This document shows positions 6,297-14,469 of a DNA stretch of 64,000 nucleotides, piece by piece. The notes under the pieces were generated by a model. It was not told the origin of the DNA. It saw only the letters and a program-made list of their open reading frames with translations, and did no database searches. The position numbers and the translations under genes were made by a program. Each line of letters starts with the position of its first letter. The first letter of the stretch is position 1. Source of the stretch: an uncultured Saprospiraceae bacterium (GTDB taxonomy: Bacteria > Bacteroidota > Bacteroidia > Chitinophagales > Saprospiraceae); assembly GCA_937926205.1 (NCBI GenBank), contig CALEYL010000077.1, positions 47,255 through 111,254 of the forward strand, read 5' to 3'.

Positions 6297-8602
6297 TTAC
6301 CTCCGGCTGCAAGTGGTTTTTTTACACTGCCGTTCTGTTGTTCTTTCAGTCGGCGGAACAAGTGAACAGAAGGCTGAGCCACATCTACTTTTTGACCTGC
6401 AGCGATGCCCTCGGCACTCAGGTCAATACCCGTTACCGCACGGTAAGCATGGATATATCCCTGAATTTCAGGCCGCCAGAAAGTAGCCCAGTTGACGGCC
6501 GCGTCGGACTTGGTGCTTTGGTCGGCCCAGTTGCCGAACCGGATGCCCAGCAGGATTTTTTCTCCGTATATGGCCAGGTAATTGAAATGCAGCACCGAAG
6601 TTTTGGTCCAGCCCATCATGTTGTTGAGCGAGGAAGTACTGTCCATCCACGATTCGGGATACGCCACCATGTTGCGGGAAGGGAGGAATTGCCTCAATTC
6701 CGGGCGGGCCAGCAGCCATTGCTGCATCAGCATTTCTGCGCGCGCTACGGAAGGCAGATCGCCATATTGATTGTGTGCCCCTTCGCTCAGGATCAGATGC
6801 GTTTCACGCAAGCCGTTGAGGAGCGGGAAGCCATCCGGTTTTACGGTCATGTCATCCGATTGCTTGTACATTCGGCTGGCCAGATTCAGTAAAGTGTGGA
6901 AGGCTTCAATGAATTTGGAGCGGCTGTCGGCAAACCGCATGTCTTTGGTCGCGTCTCCTTTCAGGGTAATGCCGTAGTGGTGGTCGTATTCGTAGGCGCG
7001 CCGGCGAACGGTAAGGCGGTGTTGCTCATCCTGAATGTAGCCCCACATCAGGTTGTTCATGGAACGCAGGGGATCAATTTCCAGGTTGGACAACGGATCG
7101 TTCATTCCCGGACCGCGAATATTCTGGAAGCGGCGGCAAATGGCATTCAAGCCCTGCACCATCATGCTTTCTTCGTGCCAGTAAGACCAGATCAGTTCCA
7201 GATAGCAGGGATAAGTAAGCTTGTTGGAAATGATGCCGTAACAACGGTCGGCCTCCCGATCACTTGATGAAGGAGACAAATACGCTTCGAATGCTTCTTC
7301 AAAAGGCGTAAATTTCAGATCCTGATCGCTGAGTTTTTTTCTGATGACCGCCAGATAAGGAATCGTTTTTACGCCGTTGCCGCCATTGACGGTTTCTTTG
7401 TACTTTTCAAAAAAGTCGTCCAGTTGCTTTTCATTCGGAACGCCGTTCACCAAATTTACCCGGGTTCTGAGGTCATTGATGTCCTCTTCCGTAAAACCGC
7501 GGTCCACCATACAATTCACCATGACGAAGGCTTCCGAGGCGATTTTCACAGCGCGGTAAGCATCCACATTCATGAAAGGCAGGGAACGTCGTTTGTTCAA
7601 GGCATTGTTCTTGTCATTCAGCAGCGATGCGGCAGCGCCATTGCGGTTTCCACCACAAAATATTTCTTCCATATAGTCGAAATATTTGGTGAATTTCAAT
7701 TCGTCTGTCCCCCTTCTGATTAACACCCACAGCGCAACATCCGGGCTGAAATCGGAGCCAACAGGCTGCAATTGCGTTTTGAATGTCGTGGTCAGATTGG
7801 TCGCCAGCGAAGAAGCCAGAGAGGCAATGCTGTCGCTGAGTTCGTCTGCCGCCCTGCCGATGGGGCTGGCCATTGGGGCAGCGGTTCCCGGTTCAGGGAG
7901 GTAGGTTAATTCGTAGTTGACATGGAGTTCGTCGTTGAACAGGACATCAAGACCATCTTCGGCCTCCAAATCTCCCTCTTCCGGAAAATCGAGTTCCGGA
8001 AACAAGACGACGGGTTGCGACAGCGGAACGATTTCTACTACACTGTTACCGGGTTCGCCCGGTATCAACTCGCTGTCAACAGGCGATGCTGCGTGAAACT
8101 TCAGTTTTACCAGCCAGGAAAGGGAAAATAAATCCTGTTCGCCGTTATTGACCGGGGTGACTAAAGTTTGCAGCGAGGTACTGCTGGAAAGTATGGTGTT
8201 TCTTTCCGGTGCATCCGGGGTGTCGAAATCAGCAGGAACGGTAACGTTGCCGTTAATATCCTGAAAATGAAGCACAAGGTTGTCAATGGTAAAAACCTCG
8301 TTTTTCAATACCGAGGTGATTTTCCCGATTGGAGTCCCTGGTAAAGGATTGCCATCGCTGCCAAAGTGGCTGTCCAGCAGTCCGGCCAGTTTGTTCAGGC
8401 TTTTGAACTTGTTTTCCTTTCGGTCTTCAATGCTCAGTTCGAAAGTCATTTCAGACGTAAAAGGCGTTGAAGCTCCGATGGTCGCGTGGTTGATATCGAA
8501 ATTCAGCGAATTCAGGTTGAACACAATTTCGAGCGGATCAAGAGGTCGTTCTTCATCCTGATGCGTATACCTGAGCCGCAAATTTGAAAAGTTAGCAGGC
8601 AT
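6293..8602 (-). CDS. Large uncharacterised operon protein
   Basis: 769 aa; I do not recognise the family. The N-terminal ~220 residues look beta-rich (RLRYTHQDEERPLDPLEIVFNL...), with a likely start MPANFSNLRL. An acidic linker follows (FPEEGDLEAEDGLDVLFNDE). Residues from about 260 onward are mostly helical, with conserved-looking aromatic and Cys positions (FCGGNRNG, LIWSYWHEESMM, YEYDHHYGITLKGDA, MMGWTKTSVLHFNYLA). No signal peptide or transmembrane segment is seen. It starts 12 bp after the metallopeptidase stop and overlaps the PLP-enzyme start by 4 bp. As the largest member of the operon it could be a scaffold, a catalytic component or an effector; sequence inspection alone does not decide. 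Confidence 0.8.
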   Translation of the reverse strand: MPANFSNLRLRYTHQDEERPLDPLEIVFNLNSLNFDINHATIGASTPFTSEMTFELSIEDRKENKFKSLNKLAGLLDSHFGSDGNPLPGTPIGKITSVLKNEVFTIDNLVLHFQDINGNVTVPADFDTPDAPERNTILSSSTSLQTLVTPVNNGEQDLFSLSWLVKLKFHAASPVDSELIPGEPGNSVVEIVPLSQPVVLFPELDFPEEGDLEAEDGLDVLFNDELHVNYELTYLPEPGTAAPMASPIGRAADELSDSIASLASSLATNLTTTFKTQLQPVGSDFSPDVALWVLIRRGTDELKFTKYFDYMEEIFCGGNRNGAAASLLNDKNNALNKRRSLPFMNVDAYRAVKIASEAFVMVNCMVDRGFTEEDINDLRTRVNLVNGVPNEKQLDDFFEKYKETVNGGNGVKTIPYLAVIRKKLSDQDLKFTPFEEAFEAYLSPSSSDREADRCYGIISNKLTYPCYLELIWSYWHEESMMVQGLNAICRRFQNIRGPGMNDPLSNLEIDPLRSMNNLMWGYIQDEQHRLTVRRRAYEYDHHYGITLKGDATKDMRFADSRSKFIEAFHTLLNLASRMYKQSDDMTVKPDGFPLLNGLRETHLILSEGAHNQYGDLPSVARAEMLMQQWLLARPELRQFLPSRNMVAYPESWMDSTSSLNNMMGWTKTSVLHFNYLAIYGEKILLGIRFGNWADQSTKSDAAVNWATFWRPEIQGYIHAYRAVTGIDLSAEGIAAGQKVDVAQPSVHLFRRLKEQQNGSVKKPLAAGGK

Positions 8603-8614
8603 GGTTGTTAGTTT

Positions 8615-9841
8615 TTAATGGTTAAACATTTTCATCAGCGCCCATTGCCGCAAGGCTTGCGACAGCAGGCGGTTTTCCTCAAAAGGTGAAATCGTATGGT
8701 CTGCCCGCGCTTGTCCGATGGCTGCGAATACCAGACCGGGACGGGCCCTGTAAATAGCCTCCGGATTCAATCGCCACTTTTGGTAAAGCTGCCGGAGCTG
8801 GGCCGGTTGTCGGGTATTGGTCGGAAAAACCTCGCCAAACGCCGATCCTTCCAATGCAGCAGGGCTGTGTTGGAGTACCAGGCTTGTAAAATGGGGCAGG
8901 GTTTCGCTCAAGATCCGAATCAGGTCGTTTTGCTCCCGACCAAGTTGTGCAGTCGGATACATTTGCTCCCAAAGCGCCTCCAGTTTGCCCCACTGGGGGT
9001 CAGGATAAAGCGCTTTCCCAAATGCCAGGCTTATTTTTACCCGGATCCATGGAAAAGGATGCGGATCGCCATCGGGCATGCGAAAAACAAAATATGCAGG
9101 CAGACTCACTACGTTTATCAGGCCTGTTGTGGCACTGATGCCAAGCGTTGCTACGCTCCATACGTCAGAAAGAATCTCCGAAATCCAAAGTTCGTACAAC
9201 TTCCAGGCTGTACTGCGCGCAGGTTCTGCGTTTGCTTTGTTTTCCAGTATGGGCTTAAGGGAAGCAATTAATCCCAGCAAGGCTGCTCCCTGATGCCCGA
9301 CTTCGTGCACTAAAGAAGAGCCGATTCCGCTGCCCACCATACGTTCTCTCGGGATTTTGATGATCGCCACCGGGTTCTCTTTACCTCCCGGCAAACGGGT
9401 CCTGGCCCTCCTGATGGCTGCGCCATGTCCGCGGTCTAAATAGCAAATGAGTTCGGGACGATCATAGTATTCATCATCCAGCCGGAGTACATCTGCCGCC
9501 AGCACATCCAGTCCTGCAATCCAGGCGCCGACTTCGTGCTCACTCCGCTGATTGAGGACGTCAGCAAAAATGTCAAACTGGTCAAGCAGGGAGTTGAACT
9601 GCAATTTCAGGATGCTGTAGGCACTTTGACACTTGTGAAGCGGCATGCGGTTGTCTTGCTTCAGCACTTCGATGAACCGCTCCACTTTTTGGCGCAGTTG
9701 TTCCCTGCCTTCCTTAATGAGGTAGTAGAGGCTTCGTTGCGCTTTTGGCGATGGCGCTGCTGCGGCAACCATCGGCATGGTCCATGCAAAGGGCCGCACC
9801 TGGTGGAGGCGGACCAGCAGTGCTTTGGCTTCTTCAATCAT
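8615..9841 (-). CDS. HExxH zinc metallopeptidase-like protein (gluzincin pattern)
   Basis: 408 aa from the chosen ATG at 9841. SSLVHEVGHQGAAL holds the zinc motif HEVGH (residues 179-183) and WISEILSDVW, about 40 residues later, supplies Glu222 in an ExxSD arrangement, as in gluzincins. Hydrophobic helices follow, then a Pro-rich loop (MPDGDPHPFPWIRV). No signal peptide is seen. The frame is open up to an ATG at 9907, but that extra stretch only re-reads, in another frame, the last codons of the preceding gene, which encode a conserved tail; the internal ATG 24 bp after that stop is therefore preferred. The peptidase family is not identified. Its position directly after the Glu-rich genes suggests those products as possible substrates, which is inference. 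Confidence 0.8.
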   Translation of the reverse strand: MIEEAKALLVRLHQVRPFAWTMPMVAAAAPSPKAQRSLYYLIKEGREQLRQKVERFIEVLKQDNRMPLHKCQSAYSILKLQFNSLLDQFDIFADVLNQRSEHEVGAWIAGLDVLAADVLRLDDEYYDRPELICYLDRGHGAAIRRARTRLPGGKENPVAIIKIPRERMVGSGIGSSLVHEVGHQGAALLGLIASLKPILENKANAEPARSTAWKLYELWISEILSDVWSVATLGISATTGLINVVSLPAYFVFRMPDGDPHPFPWIRVKISLAFGKALYPDPQWGKLEALWEQMYPTAQLGREQNDLIRILSETLPHFTSLVLQHSPAALEGSAFGEVFPTNTRQPAQLRQLYQKWRLNPEAIYRARPGLVFAAIGQARADHTISPFEENRLLSQALRQWALMKMFNH

Positions 9842-9864
9842 CAGTTGACGCCCGACACCTGGCG

Positions 9865-10521
9865 CTATACGCCCTGCAGAATAATGCGATTGCCCTGTCT
9901 GTACCATGTTCCCCGGTTTTGTGAAGTGGAAGAAGAGTTGGCATAACCGCTTTGCCCACCTTTAGGAGAACCGTCGTAACCTGACGACGCGGGTAAACCC
10001 GGGAACAAATCCCGACCGGCCTGGATGATCATGCCCCGAACAATACGGGAACTGACCGGCCGTCCGCTCTTCACATGCGCAGCAATGCGCTTTCCGGCGA
10101 TCTTTGCAACCCGGATGAAGCGTTTGGAAGCTTCAAAACGACGGTCTTGCGGGCTCGCACCTTCAAATTCCAGTCCCAGTCCGCGGGCGGCCATGTTGCC
10201 GAGCTGCCCGCCAAGGTTTGCTCCTTTAGCGCCAAAAAAACGCCCTCCTACGGCACTGCCCAGACGCGGCAATACTTGTTTGCCAAGGGATTTGAGACCC
10301 GATACAGCCTGTTTCTTCAGCTGTTGGCCGATTGGGGAATTGTAGAGCGATTTTGCGCCACTCCAGGCACTTTTGAGCAAATTGCCAAGGAAATATTCCA
10401 GCTCTTCTTCATTTTGGATACCCATCAGTTCCTGAGCCAGTTCGTTTTCGTGCATTTCATATCCGAATTCCCCCGCCAATTCCGGGTTAAACTCGTATGC
10501 TTCCTGATATTCGTAATTCAT
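9865..10521 (-). CDS. Glu/Tyr-rich N-terminus, glycine-rich hydrophobic core, conserved C-terminal tail (Glu-rich operon protein 2)
   Basis: 218 aa. The start is acidic and aromatic (MNYEYQEAYEFNPELAGEFGYEMHENELAQEL), followed by EEELEYFLGNLLKSAW and a Gly/Ala-rich amphipathic stretch at about 75-112 (VLPRLGSAVGGRFFGAKGANLGGQLG) that resembles a glycine-zipper or small pore-forming helix. A basic helical part (RRFEASKRFIRVAKIAGKRI) and a Ser/Gly linker lead to the tail GTWYRQGNRIILQGV. It is a paralogue of the gene at 10639: the blocks ELAxELxxxxNExELExFLG and GTWxRQGNxIIxxGV align. I recall similar acidic-repeat proteins of unknown function in other bacteria but cannot verify this here. Being small, acidic at one end and amphipathic, it could be a secreted toxin, a pore former or a structural protein. 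Confidence 0.78.
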   Translation of the reverse strand: MNYEYQEAYEFNPELAGEFGYEMHENELAQELMGIQNEEELEYFLGNLLKSAWSGAKSLYNSPIGQQLKKQAVSGLKSLGKQVLPRLGSAVGGRFFGAKGANLGGQLGNMAARGLGLEFEGASPQDRRFEASKRFIRVAKIAGKRIAAHVKSGRPVSSRIVRGMIIQAGRDLFPGLPASSGYDGSPKGGQSGYANSSSTSQNRGTWYRQGNRIILQGV

Positions 10522-10638
10522 TGATTTAGAATTTTTAGGTTAAAGAATGAAGCAATAGACCACCAGGGGCACCTCCCGGAAACTTGCTTTTCGGGTACCG
10601 GATGCACCTGTCAAAAGGCTTGTCTGAAAAGGGGAGGT

Positions 10639-11424
10639 TTATACTCCGTAGATGATGATTTGATTGCCTTGACGCGACCACGTTCCCGATTGACCGGAAG
10701 AATAAGAATCGCTGCCACCGCTGCTGTAGCTGCCGCTGCCGCCACCGCTGTAACTGCCGGTGGATGTTCCTCCTGACGGGCGCAAGAGCCCCGGAGCATG
10801 TTTGGCAGCCGCCTGTTTGATAGATTTAGAAACAATGGCTTTGGGATTCCCTCCTTTCGGTGCGTTCTTTATGGTGTTTTTGGTGGCTGCTGTTGCCAGT
10901 CGTACATAACGTTTTGCCATTTCAAATTCCAGATCTTCATTGCTCATGCCTTCAGACTGAATTTCAAACAGTTTTGTGGCCATACTGCCCAGTTTGCCAC
11001 CGATCATACCACCAACCGGACCGCCAAAAAACGTTCCTGCCGCTTTTCCCAGAATGGGTAAACCTACTTTTGCAACGGATTTTAGTCCGCCGATCAGTTT
11101 GCGCCCCAGGCCAGATTTTGCAAAACTGGAAACACCCCGACCTACTTTTTTGACGAGGCTTCCGAGAAATTGCTCCAGTTCCTGTTCGTTCGTCACTGAT
11201 AACAATTCAGCTGCCAGTTCGTATTCCAGTTCTTCGCTCAGGCCTTCCCCTTCCCATTCGCCTTCCCACTCGCCTTCCCATTCCCACTCGCCTTCTCCTT
11301 CGTAGGCGTATTCTCCTTCCCCCTCAAATTCATATTCGCCTTCACCTTCCCATTCGCCTTCCCATTCACCTTCGTATTCGCCTTCGTTGAGGAAACCATA
11401 TTCCTGATTGAATTCCTCATTCAT
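10639..11424 (-). CDS. Glu/Gly-repeat protein with glycine-zipper core and conserved C-terminal tail (Glu-rich operon protein 1)
   Basis: First gene of the minus-strand operon, 261 aa from the ATG at 11424; an in-frame ATG at 11445 would add seven residues, but the paralogue starts MNYEY and this one MNEEF, which favours the later start. The N-terminus is a low-complexity run of EGE(Y/W) repeats for about 50 residues, made of GAA/GGC-type codons. Then come EELEYELAAELLSVTNEQELEQ and FLGSLV, a glycine-rich amphipathic core (GKAAGTFFGGPVGGMIGGKLG), a basic helical part (LEFEMAKRYVRLATAA), a Gly/Ser/Tyr linker and the tail GTWSRQGNQIIIYGV. There is no signal peptide, so an unconventional export route, or lysis, would be needed if it is secreted. 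Its role is unknown. Confidence 0.8.
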   Translation of the reverse strand: MNEEFNQEYGFLNEGEYEGEWEGEWEGEGEYEFEGEGEYAYEGEGEWEWEGEWEGEWEGEGLSEELEYELAAELLSVTNEQELEQFLGSLVKKVGRGVSSFAKSGLGRKLIGGLKSVAKVGLPILGKAAGTFFGGPVGGMIGGKLGSMATKLFEIQSEGMSNEDLEFEMAKRYVRLATAATKNTIKNAPKGGNPKAIVSKSIKQAAAKHAPGLLRPSGGTSTGSYSGGGSGSYSSGGSDSYSSGQSGTWSRQGNQIIIYGV

Positions 11425-11659
11425 GATTTTATCCATATCGTGCATGGCTCATAATTTTTAATGTGAATAAATTTGATTGAATACCCTGCGGGCGATGTCA
11501 TGACATACTCCATAAGGCAAGCACTGTGCCAATGGGCCAAAAGGCCTGTTTTTGGGCATTTTGGCGAAAAAGTCTTCGTTTGTCTGGAAAAATGGATGGC
11601 GTTACCGAAAAAAAATTCGGGGAATGGCTGGCAAGGGGCAGGTTGGAAGGAAGTCCATC

Positions 11660-11671
11660 CCATGATCATGG
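11660..11671. promoter_or_regulatory. 12-bp palindrome (putative operator) upstream of the response-regulator gene
   Basis: CCATGATCATGG is a perfect 12-bp palindrome, 51 bp upstream of the regulator start and just ahead of its putative -33 element. The same 12 bp and about nine flanking bases recur at 14328 and 44934. A near match to its first nine bases also covers the regulator's start codon (11720-11728). Binding by the regulator itself, giving autoregulation, is inferred. Confidence 0.5.
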
Positions 11672-11673
11672 TA

Positions 11674-11704
11674 TTGCCCATTTCACAATTTCCCCCTATT
11701 CTTA
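11674..11704 (+). promoter_or_regulatory. Putative Bacteroidota-type promoter of the response-regulator gene
   Basis: TTG at 11674-11676, 20 bp, then TATTCTTA at 11697-11704, a weak match to the TAnnTTTG -7 element. The spacing copies the stronger promoters at 14342 and 44948, which also follow the same palindrome. Confidence 0.4.
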
Positions 11705-11722
11705 CCCTCAAATCCGCGGACC

Positions 11723-12346
11723 ATGATCAAAATTGCCATTTACGAAGACAACCACGCCCTGCGCGAAGCCCTGGAAATACTGATTACCGGTGTTCCGGGT
11801 TTTGAACTGGTGGGCGCTTACCCCAATTGCATCCACATCGAAGCCGATCTGCGCCGCGCTGAACCCGATGTCATCCTGATGGACATCGACCTGCCCGAAC
11901 GCAGCGGCATCGAAGGCGCCTACATCGTGAAGCAGCAGGCTCCGACAGTCGAAGTGCTCATGCTCACTGTTTTCGACGACAACGATAAGGTCTTTCAGGC
12001 AGTCTGCGCCGGCGCCAGCGGCTACCTGCTCAAAAAAACGCCCCCTGCCAAAATTCTGGAAGCCATCGAAGACATCTACAATGGCGGCGCCCCCATGACG
12101 CCGGTCATCGCCCGCAAAGTGCTGCAACTCTTTCCCCGCACCCCCGCCGTGAACACCGAAACGGACAAACTCACCCCCCGCGAACAGGAAGTCCTCAGCA
12201 GCCTCGCCAAAGGCAACAGCTACAAAATGGTCGCCGGCGAACTCGGCATCAGCATCGAAACGGTACGCACCCACATCAAAAGGATTTATGAAAAACTGCA
12301 CGTGCACTCGGTGGCGGAGGCGATTGCGAAAGCGTTTTTGAAGTAA
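11723..12346 (+). CDS. NarL/LuxR-family response regulator
   Basis: 207 aa with a standard two-domain layout. The receiver domain has the acidic pair E8-D9, phospho-acceptor D54 (VILMDIDLPE), a Thr switch in MLTVFDDND and Lys in YLLKKTPP. The C-terminal LuxR helix-turn-helix spans about 145-205 (LTPREQEVLSSLAKG...ISIETVRTHIKRIYEKL). Such regulators pair with HisKA_3 kinases. None is adjacent, but three HisKA_3 kinases without a regulator lie at 52182-60742. Its promoter carries the CCATGATCATGG palindrome also found before the RHS operon and the MopE-repeat gene, so it is the best candidate in the window to control both. Family call firm; the partner and target proposal is inference. Confidence 0.95.
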   Translation: MIKIAIYEDNHALREALEILITGVPGFELVGAYPNCIHIEADLRRAEPDVILMDIDLPERSGIEGAYIVKQQAPTVEVLMLTVFDDNDKVFQAVCAGASGYLLKKTPPAKILEAIEDIYNGGAPMTPVIARKVLQLFPRTPAVNTETDKLTPREQEVLSSLAKGNSYKMVAGELGISIETVRTHIKRIYEKLHVHSVAEAIAKAFLK

Positions 12347-12588
12347 AAACGGTGATCGGATTGCGGGAGAAATTTGGTGAAATGATTGGGCTGTTTTTTC
12401 GACGAGGAAAAATCGGAATGTTTTGAATTTAGCGTTAATTTTGAAGTTTAATTTTAATATTTTGCATTTCAATGTGCTTTTTTGGGCATGATTTAAAAAA
12501 TTTGCACAACTTTATGCGGCGTGTTTCTCTAAATACATTAAAGAAAAGTGTCGCCTTGCCTGAAATAGCAAACTGATACTGCAACCAT

Positions 12589-13863
12589 ATGAACAACCCA
12601 ACCCAGCTCCGCACCCTTCTCTCTTCTGCCCGCACCGAAGAGGCGCTGGAGCAACTAGCTACCTGGTCACAAACCCAATCTCCCGTCTGGCGGCAGGCGG
12701 CACTCCTGTTGCAGGCTTCCTGGGCCAACAACGAACAACAAGCCAACAGTGGCCTCATCGTCAGCGAAGAAGCCGATCGAACCCGTAACCGCATCACTGC
12801 AGGAGCGCTGGACTTAATAGATGAAATCGAAAGCGGTGTTTCGGCGCCCAGAGCTGTTCTGGAAGGGCTGCAGAAGCAGTTTCTGAACGAGCAGGTTGCA
12901 GCAGTGATGCAGAGTGGGGTTGTGACCAACCTGAGCAACAGCAACATCAATGTGCAGGGCAGCCAGGATGTGGTAATCGGATCGGGGAACGTCATCACCA
13001 AAAAGAAGATCGCCGGACTGGCGCGCGGGCAGTTTTTTGCATTGGTGTTCGGCATACTGGTGCTGATTATCGGTGGTTATTATGGGGTGGGGGCACTGCG
13101 AAGCGGGCAGGCGTCTGCGTATATTTCGCTTCAGGAAATTCAAAAAGAGCTTAAGCTGCGCAGCGATTTGGATGCTGATTTGGGCAAACGCCTGGAAGCC
13201 AACAAACCGGAAATAGACAAATGGCTGGCAGAGGCCATGACCGCTCTCAGAAACAAAGATTATGCCACTGCAGTACCTTATCTGGAAAAGGTAGCCGAGC
13301 AGGCGCCTTTGGCAACCGTTCGGCAAAATCTGGCTTATGCCTACGAGCAGCTCGGCAATGCCGATAAAGCAAGGGAAAACCTCGAAGCAGCCAAAAGAAT
13401 CAACCCAAATCTGGATATGGGTAAATCATATGCTGAGCTAAAAGGCAAACGGACTAATTTACTGGCGCCTGAGAATGGAGGGATTATTTTGGCTTCCTCG
13501 GGCGTGCACATGGAAAAGCTTGTCGATGGGAGTGATCGTGGAGAGATATTTACCAACCATGATTTTGCGGTATGGAGTTTTAAAGACAAAAAAACGGCAA
13601 CTTTTGATCAGTTCAAATACCTCGTGCCGGGGAGCGGTAATTCTCAGTTTCTTGACTTTGAATTGTCATACGGCAATGATTCTCCCACAGGTACATTTAC
13701 TGTGATTGGCAAGTATAAAGCAATTAATGCCTTGCTTACGGAAACACCTTTTCAGGAATTTAACTTCTCGCCGGTGACGGCCAGGTACTTTAAAATTGAA
13801 TTACAGGAGCAATCGCCTAATGGGTTTGCTTATGAAGTGCAGCTTATGGGCGAGTTAAAATAA
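12589..13863 (+). CDS. Effector-associated-domain (EAD11-like) membrane protein with TPR and discoidin-like C-terminus
   Basis: 424 aa. Residues 1-85 (LRTLLSSARTEEALEQL ... GLIVSEEADRTRNRIT) resemble the effector-associated domain 11 known from bacterial conflict and caspase/NTPase systems, a homotypic adaptor. NINVQGSQDVVIGSGNVI follows as a short beta-type linker, one transmembrane helix lies at about 148-170 (FFALVFGILVLIIGGYYGVG), TPR-like helices at about 210-275 (LRNKDYATAVPYLEKVAEQAP ...), and the last ~120 residues look like an F5/8 type C (galactose-binding) beta-sandwich with matching ends. The protein would present the EAD in the cytoplasm and the sandwich outside. No partner EAD protein is in the window. 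Domain order is well supported; the exact EAD subtype is from memory. Confidence 0.78.
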   Translation: MNNPTQLRTLLSSARTEEALEQLATWSQTQSPVWRQAALLLQASWANNEQQANSGLIVSEEADRTRNRITAGALDLIDEIESGVSAPRAVLEGLQKQFLNEQVAAVMQSGVVTNLSNSNINVQGSQDVVIGSGNVITKKKIAGLARGQFFALVFGILVLIIGGYYGVGALRSGQASAYISLQEIQKELKLRSDLDADLGKRLEANKPEIDKWLAEAMTALRNKDYATAVPYLEKVAEQAPLATVRQNLAYAYEQLGNADKARENLEAAKRINPNLDMGKSYAELKGKRTNLLAPENGGIILASSGVHMEKLVDGSDRGEIFTNHDFAVWSFKDKKTATFDQFKYLVPGSGNSQFLDFELSYGNDSPTGTFTVIGKYKAINALLTETPFQEFNFSPVTARYFKIELQEQSPNGFAYEVQLMGELK

Positions 13864-14206
13864 ATTTATCCTGCATCAAGAGCACTGAAACATGAATTCC
13901 CACCTTAAAAATCTGGTTAAACCTATGGCTTTTCCCTGTATCCGCCGGATACGTTGATTCAGCCTGCGGCGACAAAAAGTACCAAAAAGTATTTTTGTTG
14001 AAAACCTAAGACATCAGGTCAAGTAGATGCCATTCTCATGCCCCCGACTGTCATAAATTGAAGTTTATCTGATTAAAATAATATACCTCACTTTGCCAGG
14101 TTTTGGGCAAGGAAGATTTCTGAAATCTCAAAGATTTCGGAAATCCGGCACTCGCAAAATGCACAATACCTGCCAACTCATAGGATATAAACCCTATACA
14201 AAACTC

Positions 14207-14347
14207 ATGACAACAAAATCAATTGGAACTCAGATAACCGTCGCCGAGGCCATCAAAGTGGGCAAAACTTGTTCCGCTCAGCGGGAGGAAAAGATGCAAC
14301 GTGTTGCGCCCTGGCTACCCCCTCATCCCATGATCATGGTATTGTAA
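14207..14347 (+). pseudogene. Deletion remnant of the 291-aa membrane-protein gene
   Basis: A 46-codon frame starting MTTKSIGTQITVAEAIKVGK, against MKTKSIGTQVTVAEAIKAGK in the intact gene at 44064. After residue 20 it jumps to unrelated sequence and then to the 3' end of the gene (CTCATCCCATGATCATGG), where the reading frame is no longer the original one. Roughly 800 bp of the intact gene are missing. The product would lack all membrane helices, so I treat it as broken. Confidence 0.7.
14328..14339. promoter_or_regulatory. 12-bp palindrome (putative operator) upstream of the RHS operon
   Basis: CCATGATCATGG, two bases before the TTG promoter element. It is identical to the sites at 11660 and 44934. 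Part of the duplicated segment, so it is not independent of the 44934 copy. Confidence 0.55.
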
Positions 14348-14373
14348 ACCACCCCCGTCGTCCCTTATCTTTG
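14342..14373 (+). promoter_or_regulatory. Bacteroidota-type promoter of the ~29-kb surface-protein operon
   Basis: TTG at 14342-14344, 21 bp, then TATCTTTG at 14366-14373, a perfect TAnnTTTG -7 element. The next gene starts 166 bp downstream, leaving a long leader. Nine genes follow with gaps of 130 bp or less, so this is probably their main promoter. Confidence 0.65.
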
Positions 14374-14447
14374 TAGAGCCCCGAAAAACCAGATAAGTCC
14401 TCTTTTTCTTTCACCACATCCATTTTATTTCAAAATAAGATTTGCTG

Positions 14448-14469
14448 CGCCGGCTGCGCTAAGCCAGCG
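14448..14469 (+). promoter_or_regulatory. Hairpin in the conserved 5' leader
   Basis: The arms CGCCGGCT and AGCCAGCG pair with one mismatch around a 6-nt loop. The same hairpin, with the same flanks (CTCTTTTTCTTTCACCACATCC before it), occurs in the leader of the MopE-repeat gene at 45053. It could act on mRNA stability or translation, or simply be inherited with the duplication. Confidence 0.45.

Noticed and set aside
1517..11424. Extracellular contractile injection system or phage tail locus
   Set aside because: Effector-like cargo genes would fit, but no sheath, tube, baseplate or AAA ATPase gene is present in the window.
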